Both the position numbers and the translations under genes were made by a program. DNA of 64,000 bases, taken from NCBI RefSeq assembly GCF_029873635.1, contig NC_080428.1, forward strand, positions 65,751,101 through 65,815,100. The letters run 5' to 3'. Positions 57,692 through 64,000 of the stretch are shown one piece after another; position 1 is the stretch's first letter, and each line of letters starts with the position of its first letter. This stretch comes from Malania oleifera. Lineage: Eukaryota; Streptophyta; Magnoliopsida; Santalales; Ximeniaceae. The notes beneath the pieces were generated by a model. It saw nothing but the letters and a program-made list of their open reading frames with translations. It did no database searches and had not been told where the DNA came from.

Positions 57692-60600
57692 TGTTAACAG
57701 CACAAAAAGCGTGTTTTGTCCCTTATCTCTCTAGGGAATCCCTTTTTAAGGTGAAGTACCTTCCTTGGCATTAAATGTTAGGTACTTTAAATGTAGGAGT
57801 TATTATCCCATAAAGGGTCAATGCCCATTTTGTTATGAAAAATATGAATGTCGCCCCATCTTTCATCTCTTCATTTTTTACCCCAATAAATGCTTAGTTA
57901 TCCTTATTGCCTATATAAGGGCACTCCCCCCTCCCCCCCTTCTTCATTCTCATTTAGAACACACATATTTGTATGCTTGTACACACATTACATGCTTGTT
58001 TATATCTTTGCATGCTTGAAGTAAGTACGTATATAAAAAGAAGAGAGATAAAGAGAAGAGAGATATCTTGCACAATGCCGGTTCCAAATCATCTTGTAAT
58101 TTCGTCTGAGATAGTGAAATTTTTTTATCCCATCCACCCGTGGAGTAGGCATAGCCGAACCACATAAAATTTCTGTCTCATCTCTATTTTATTTTTTACA
58201 TATTTAATAACACATTGTCAACATGAGACTCTAACCATCTGAGATATTTCTTTAAATTATATTTAATTTAATTCTTGTTACTCTTACTCTATAGAACATA
58301 ATATTCTCTAGAAGGGAATATGTCTTTTAAAATTTCAAGAGTACAAATCTCCAAAAGAGATGGTAAGATAGTCCTCCTAAAAATGTTATATACTTAAATC
58401 TCCCGAAGAGGTAATCCTCTTGAAGAGGCTATATATTTAAATCTCCCGTATATATATTTAATCTCCTGAAGAGATAAACCTTCTAAAGAGGCAATATATT
58501 TAAATCTCTCATCTACATATTTAATCTCCTGAAAAAATAGACCTCTTGAAAACTATATATCTATTTCTATAAGAGATAATAAATATTTACCTTTTGAAGA
58601 GGGTATATTTTTAACCTCCTGAAGAGATGTTAAATTCAACGTCCTGAAGAGGTGAAACGTTTATCCTTCAGATGAGGTAGTATATTTAACCTCCGGAAGA
58701 TATAGTAAATTATTATCTAATTTAATATTATAAATTGAAATCATACTCCTAAAGAATACAAATTGAGAAAAATAATATAATATTCTTGTAATTTCGCCCG
58801 AGATTGTGAAATTTTTTATCTCATCCATCCGTGGAGTAGGCATAGCCGAACCACATAATTTTTTTGTCTCATCTCTATTTTATTTTCTGCATATTTTATA
58901 ACACGTTATCAACATGAGACTCTAACCATCTAAGATATTTCTTTAAACTCTATTTAATTTATTTCTTGTAACTTTTACTCTACAAGAACATAATGTTCTC
59001 CAAAAGGGGATATGTCTTTTAAAGTTTCAAGAGTACAAATCTCCAGAAGATATGGTAAGATAGTTCTCTTGAAAAGGTTATATATTTAAATCTCTTGAAG
59101 AGTTAGTCCTTCTGTAGAGGCTATATATTTAAATCTCCCTTATATATATTTAATCTCCTGAGAGATAGACCTTCTAAGAAAGCAATATATTTAAATCTCT
59201 CATCTATATATTTAATCTCTTGAAAAGATAGATCTCCTGAAGAGACTATATAGTTATTCTCTATAAGCGATGGTAATATTTACCTCCTGAAGAGGGTATA
59301 TTTTTAACCTCCCAAAGAGATGTTAAATTCGACGTCCTAAATAGGTGAAATGTTTATTCTCCAAATGAAGTAGTATATTTAACCTCCAAAAGATGTGGTA
59401 AATTATTATCTAATTTAATATTTTAAATTGAAATCATACTCCTGAAGACTCCAAATTGAGAAAAATAATATAATGTTCTTGTAATTCCGCCCGAGATAGT
59501 GAAATTTTTTATCCCATCACTCGTGGAGTAGGTATAGCCGAACTACATAAAATTTCAGTCTTATTTCTATTTTATTTTCTGCATATTTTATAACACGTTA
59601 TCAGCACGAGACTCTAACCATCTGAGGTATGTTACTTTTACTCTACAAGAACATAATGTTCTTCAGAAGGGAATATGTCTTTTAAAGTTGCAAGAGTACA
59701 AATCTCCAGAAGAGATGGTAAAATAATCATCTTGAAAATGTTATATATTTGGATCTCCCGAAGAGGTAGTTCTTGTGAGGAGACTATATATTTAAATCTC
59801 CCGAAGAGATAGACCTTCTGAAGATGCAATATATTTAAATCTCTCGTCTACATATTTAATCTCCTGAAAAGATAGACCTCTTGAAAAGGCTTTATATCTA
59901 TTCTCTATAAGAGATGATAAATATTTACCTTCTGAAGAGGGTATATTTTTAATTTTTCGAAGAGATGTTAAATTCGACATCCTAAAGAGATGAAACGTTT
60001 ATCCTCCAGATGAGGTAGTATATTTAACTTTCGGAAGATGTGATAAATTATTATCTAATTTTATATAATAAATTGAAATCATACTCCTAAAGACTACAAA
60101 TTGAGAAAAATAATATAATGGTCCTGAAGAAACATATTTAAATATCCTGGAAGGGTGGAAATAATATTATATTACTATCTCAATTTTGTTTCATCTTTTA
60201 CATATTTTTTTGAACCTAAGCAAAGTTGAATTTGTTCCCCTTGATATCAGGCAACAATTATTTATCATGGTTCCTTGATGTTGATATTCATCTAAAAGCA
60301 ATGAACTTGGGAAACACTATTTTAGATGGAAATATCGCATCCCTGCAGGATCGCGCAAAAGTTATGATCTTTCTCTATTATCATTTAGATGAAGAATTAA
60401 AAAATGAATACCTCACTATTAAAGATCCATTTATCCTATGGAAAAATTTAAAGGATAGATTTGACCGTCAAAAAATTATGATTTTACAAAAAACTTGATA
60501 TGAATGGTTGCCCTTGAGGTTGCAAGACTTTAAAACAGTCAGCGAATATAACTCAGCTCTACATAATATTAGCTCAAAGCTAAAATTATGTGGTGAAAAT

Positions 60601-61174
60601 ATTACTAATGAAGACTTGCTAAAAAAAATTTTTACTATTTTCCATCCCACTAATATGCTCCTATAGCAGCAATGTAGGGAGAGAAAATTTACTAAATTTT
60701 CTGAACTTATATCATGTCTTCTTGTCGCTGAGAAAAATAATGAGCTTTTTAGGAAAAATCACCGAACTCGTTCAACTGATTCGACCCCATTCCCTGAAGT
60801 GAATATAAATACATCTCGTGGTTGAGAATGAGGTCGCAAGCATGGTCGTGGGCATAGTCATGGGCATGGTCGAAATCATTACTAGCATCAACGTGAGACT
60901 ACAATCCCCTAGAAGAGGGGTGGGCCCCAAAAGTGGGTTAATGATCAAAATCAGCGACTCAGGTAGCATGAAACTAAATCTTATAGATGTGGAGAAAAAA
61001 AGTCACTGGTCATATACCTATCATACGCCTAGACACTTGGTAGATCTATACACAAATTTTGCTGATAATGTTGTTCTAATAGATCTTAATGCTGGACAAT
61101 CTAACTCTGTTTATCTTGATGTTGCTGATTTCCTTGTAAATCAAGATAAAAATAATGATGTAATATTTTAAGAT
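57692..61174 (+). mobile_element. 5' part of a second Ty1/copia element
   Basis: The 5' LTR, about 57692-58212, starts TGTTAACAGC and ends AATAACA, with a TATA box CCTATATAAGGG near 57909 and U5 ATAGCCGAACCACATAAA. The primer-binding region then follows (best form CGTTATCAGCACGAG near 59597). The leader is tandemly triplicated. A copia-type gag runs from about 60215 to 61170 (VPLDISGNNYLSWFLDV, LKDRFDRQK, VSEYNSALHNISSKLKLCGE). Protease, integrase, RT and a 3' LTR are missing, so the element is partial and broken in several places. It joins unrelated repeat DNA at about 61175. Confidence 0.8.
58093..60170 (+). repeat. Three tandem ~692-bp units of LTR-end/primer-site/leader sequence
   Basis: CTTGTAATTTCG-like unit starts occur at 58093, 58784 and 59478. 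Each unit has the LTR 3' end (GTGGAGTAGGCATAGCCGAA), the primer-site region (CATTGTCAACATGAG, CGTTATCAACATGAG, CGTTATCAGCACGAG), and then a leader made of short CTCC(T/C)GAAGAGGT-type repeats. Only the third unit keeps the best-formed primer site and leads into gag. Confidence 0.85.
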
Positions 61175-61929
61175 ATTGTCAATCCTAGTGTGCATCTAAA
61201 GGGGGGGTGGTGAATAGATGCTTTTGGCGGACAAGTAAGATTGCTACAAAATAAAAACTTTGGCAAGAAGCAAGTGAAAAATATCACAATGAAAGACAAA
61301 GTAAATAATCACAACAAATAACAATATAAGGGAGAGAGAAGCACAACACAATGATTTAACGTGGTTTGGTTCCAACCCTACGTCTACGCCTTAGCACCAA
61401 GTCAAGGATTCCCAAATCCACTAAAGAATCTCCTTTTAAGTTGAAGAAACTATTGACCCTATGGGTCATACCCTGTTTTGATTATGACAAATACTCTAGT
61501 ATTTAATGGTTTGATAAGTTTGTGTGCAGGACCAATCGAACGTATCATATGGTGCACGCACATGGATTTGTAGAAGACGAAGACTCAACATGTGTATTCA
61601 TTGTATTTTATATTTATCATATTGAGTCTATAATAGTAAATAGGAAATGGTCAATAATAATTAATGTCTTACTTGCATGGTAGGATCGATAAGCTCATGA
61701 CCATAGATGGACCTTAGGTTCGGTCGATCGACACCGGATTTTTTCGATGTCCTCAAACTAAAAAAGACCTAGAAATGACCCAAGGACACTCACTCATGCA
61801 TATATTTGAATGGTCATTTGAATAGGGTGTTTGCATGCTTAAATAGGACCAAAGTGCACACATTGTGCACTTTCGGTCAACCGACCTTAGCAGTTCATTC
61901 TACCTCGATCAATCGAAACAGGCCTGGGT
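61175..61929. repeat. Unclassified repeat, probably part of an LTR element
   Basis: Begins GTGCATCTAAAGGGGGGGTG and contains TTTAACGTGGTTTGGTTCCA plus several GGTCGATCGAC/GATCAATCGAAAC phrases, often seen in plant LTR-element non-coding parts. No coding domain. It abuts the TGTAACG start of the next element. Confidence 0.35.
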
Positions 61930-64000
61930 TGTAACGTCCCTCAATTTCTTAACATAAAATATCACATAATAAATAATATGGTCAACCCGAACCCGTGGGT
62001 AGCGGGGACACCTGTCATACATAGCGGAAAACCTAGCAGCAGTACACATAAAATCTCAAACATCCAGTCATAAAATATAATACCAGAGCATTCTATACAT
62101 CCTCACATACATCAAAATATCTCTAGGGTCAAACACAAAATAATTCTAACCCTAGTACAAAATCTTACCCTCCTCACGGGATAATCTCACTAATCTCAAC
62201 GGCGGCCTTGACCCGCCGGTCTCTCAGGGACTCCTGAAAAATGTAATAATATTGGGGGTGAGACACTTCTCAGTAAGGGAAAATAAACTAAATACAGCTG
62301 TGTGGCAACATGAATATTTAATGCATTTATACGTATACAGTATATTTCATAATTCCATAAACATCATCATATCGTACTGGGTAAACATATATTTTCACAT
62401 CTGTTAATAATTCATATCATACATAAAATCATTTGTTATAACTGTAGTACTAAAAATAAACACAGGATGACTAGCTAGCTGGTGTCATGTATTACCCCCC
62501 ATGACGGGTTGTGCAGCCCGAAGGCGGGACCCGACAATGGCTGGCCGACCACTGCCGAATCAAATATGTCTGTAAGTACGATGAGCTCGCCACACCCTGG
62601 TCCGGACTGCCAGGTGGACGTCCACACTCTACTGAAAGCCACATCGACTATCCATCTCCCATCCCCTCGTGGGACGGTAGCACTAATAAGGCCTCGTGCC
62701 AAAATGAACCCATAGCTACGGTACCGAGCTCCTGGTCTGAACTAAACTAACATCCTGGTTGTGAAAACATATAATACATGATCATACGTAACATCATTAC
62801 GGCCTCGTGCCGAAAACATAGATACGGCCTCGTGCCGAAAATATAAATACGTGGTCTCGCGCCAATAACATAAATACGACCTCGTGCCGATAACATAAAT
62901 ACGGCCTCGTGCCGATAACATAAATATATGACCTCGCGCCAAAAACATAAATACGGCCTCGTGCCGATAACATAAATATATGGCCTCGCGCCAAAATTGT
63001 TTCAGGTATATATATACTGAAAATACCTCATTTATCACAACATAACTCATATTTCCATAAATGCTTGGTTCGTAAAATCTTTCACATCATAATACATTTC
63101 ACATAAAATAATATTCATGCCACACATATGCTGTTAAAAGTCATACTTCATATTCTAAAAACGTGAATTATTTACATCTCATACATACATATACATTTTA
63201 ATCATCATAACAGTATTTTTCTCAATCGTACATTTCATGCGTAATACACAATATAACATATGCTTTTCTGAAAATAAATTTACTCATAATCAATAATAAT
63301 TTGTATGAAAAATTACTGCTTTAGTTTATTCCCTTACCTGACTATTAAGAAATTCCTTAGGACCCAAAATTTCATGCCCTTGGCGCCCGAAATTTAATTC
63401 CTGCAATTTACATTTTTCCCCAAATTAATTAATCTATTTCTCCAAAATAATATTCATCTAGCCTTCCTTAGGCTCCATATACCTCAAATTAATATTTAAA
63501 CTATTATTTAATATCCCTACTTAATTTTTCAAATTTTGCCTGCGGGTCCCAAAATTACACCCGCGACGCTCACCCGAGCCCTAAATTTCGGAAATCCTAT
63601 TTCAGTCGCAGATGCTTAATATTTTAGCATTTCTAAATTAATGCTAATTAATTAAAAATAAGCCCCTTAATAATCGCCGCACCCCAAATTTGGAGTTTTG
63701 GCCCGACACCCCCATGAGAATTCCGTCCCACTAGACTTGTAGAGAATCATCCCTAGATTCTCGTGGTGGTGTCCGTTCGTCAATTGGGCTTATATTTTGC
63801 AAGAAATTAAAGAAAAAGGGGGAAATGGCTTACCCCAGGGAATATGCCTACGCCACTCCTATCACCGATCCGCTTCGGTAGAAATGACGGCAGCAGTGAA
63901 TGGAGTCCAGTGGTATCTTCAGATTTTCGATCAGGCGAAAATCCGTCACGAAATCGAGGAGAGAGGGAGAGAGAACGTGAGGAGAGAGAGAGTGATTGCA
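61930..64000 (-). mobile_element. Family A copy 2 (solo or terminal LTR, cut by window end)
   Basis: Starts TGTAACGTCCC at the same end as copy 1 and is collinear with it: TAAGGGAAAATAAACTAA, TGTGGCAACATGAATATTTA, CGGGTTGTGCAGCCCGAAGG, CAATGGCTGGCCGACCACTG, a hairpin array, then a CT-rich leader on the - strand near 63960-63998. The U3 with its TATA box would lie beyond the window. Copies differ substantially, so this is an old split or two subfamilies. No coding domain seen. Confidence 0.7.
62795..62998. repeat. Tandem hairpin array inside family A copy 2
   Basis: About eight units of 25-29 bp carry a core of CGGCCTCGTGCCG or its variants (GGTCTCGCGCC, GACCTCGTGCCG), separated by AAAACATAAATA-type spacers. 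It occupies the same place in the element as the array at 6123-6470 but with a different core. Frames of 65 and 102 codons here are repeat artefacts. Confidence 0.88.

Noticed and set aside
62795-62998. CRISPR-like regular repeat/spacer pattern (also 6123-6470)
   Set aside because: Plant nuclear context, spacers are not unique, units diverge, and the array lies inside a dispersed LTR. It is a minisatellite.

Overview
The window looks like nuclear DNA from a flowering plant, most likely a eudicot. It is AT-rich and intron-rich. It carries three host genes of clearly plant type, and most of the remaining sequence I can identify is transposable-element debris. I cannot name the species. Nothing looks prokaryotic, viral or circular.

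Three host genes are read left to right, all on the + strand. (1) A VTI11/VTI12-type Qb-SNARE has 5 coding exons (8571-21156, 222 aa) and an 11.3 kb first intron. (2) A predicted plastid-targeted protein with a DUF3110-like C-terminal half has 5 exons (23348-26998, 283 aa). Its promoter region holds two CACGTG G-boxes. (3) A VIK-type (VH1-interacting kinase, ankyrin plus Raf-like kinase) gene has 11 exons (28655-55358, 433 aa), with introns of 2.0, 9.8 and 11.3 kb. All three models keep frame across every junction and use GT-AG introns. The gene products have no obvious shared pathway: vesicle fusion at the Golgi, endosome and vacuole; an unknown plastid role; and sugar or brassinosteroid-related signalling.

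Layout: 1-1110 decayed L1-type LINE. 2013-2269 SINE-like insert with target duplications. 2582-2879 inverted-repeat element. 3530-3948 LTR-like remnant. 5098-7319 minus-strand solo LTR (family A). 7.9-21.5 kb VTI gene, whose first intron holds a 4.9 kb Tat/Ogre-like solo LTR (9269-14187) inside an older duplicated repeat, and a 5'-truncated RTE LINE (18207-18814). 23.1-27.2 kb DUF3110-like gene. 28.5-55.8 kb VIK gene. VIK intron 1 holds a diverged tandem triplication. VIK intron 2 holds a hAT MITE (32015-32695), a Ty3/gypsy fossil and a second LTR element (37752-40465). VIK intron 6 holds a Tork-like Ty1/copia element (46539-51883) inserted inside an RTE LINE. Beyond VIK lie a small mitochondrial rrn26 fragment (about 56008-56080), a copia 5' end with a tandemly triplicated leader (57692-61174), an unclassified repeat, and a second copy of family A (61930 to the window end).

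I did not find a convincing new multi-gene system. The best leads are structural. One is a CpG-rich palindrome, TCGTCGACGA, arrayed upstream of the TATA box in LTRs of two unrelated superfamilies. Another is a tandem hairpin array at the same place in two copies of family A, whose unit sequence differs while the stem is kept. Coordinates of exons and target duplications were read by eye from the sequence; divergence estimates are rough.
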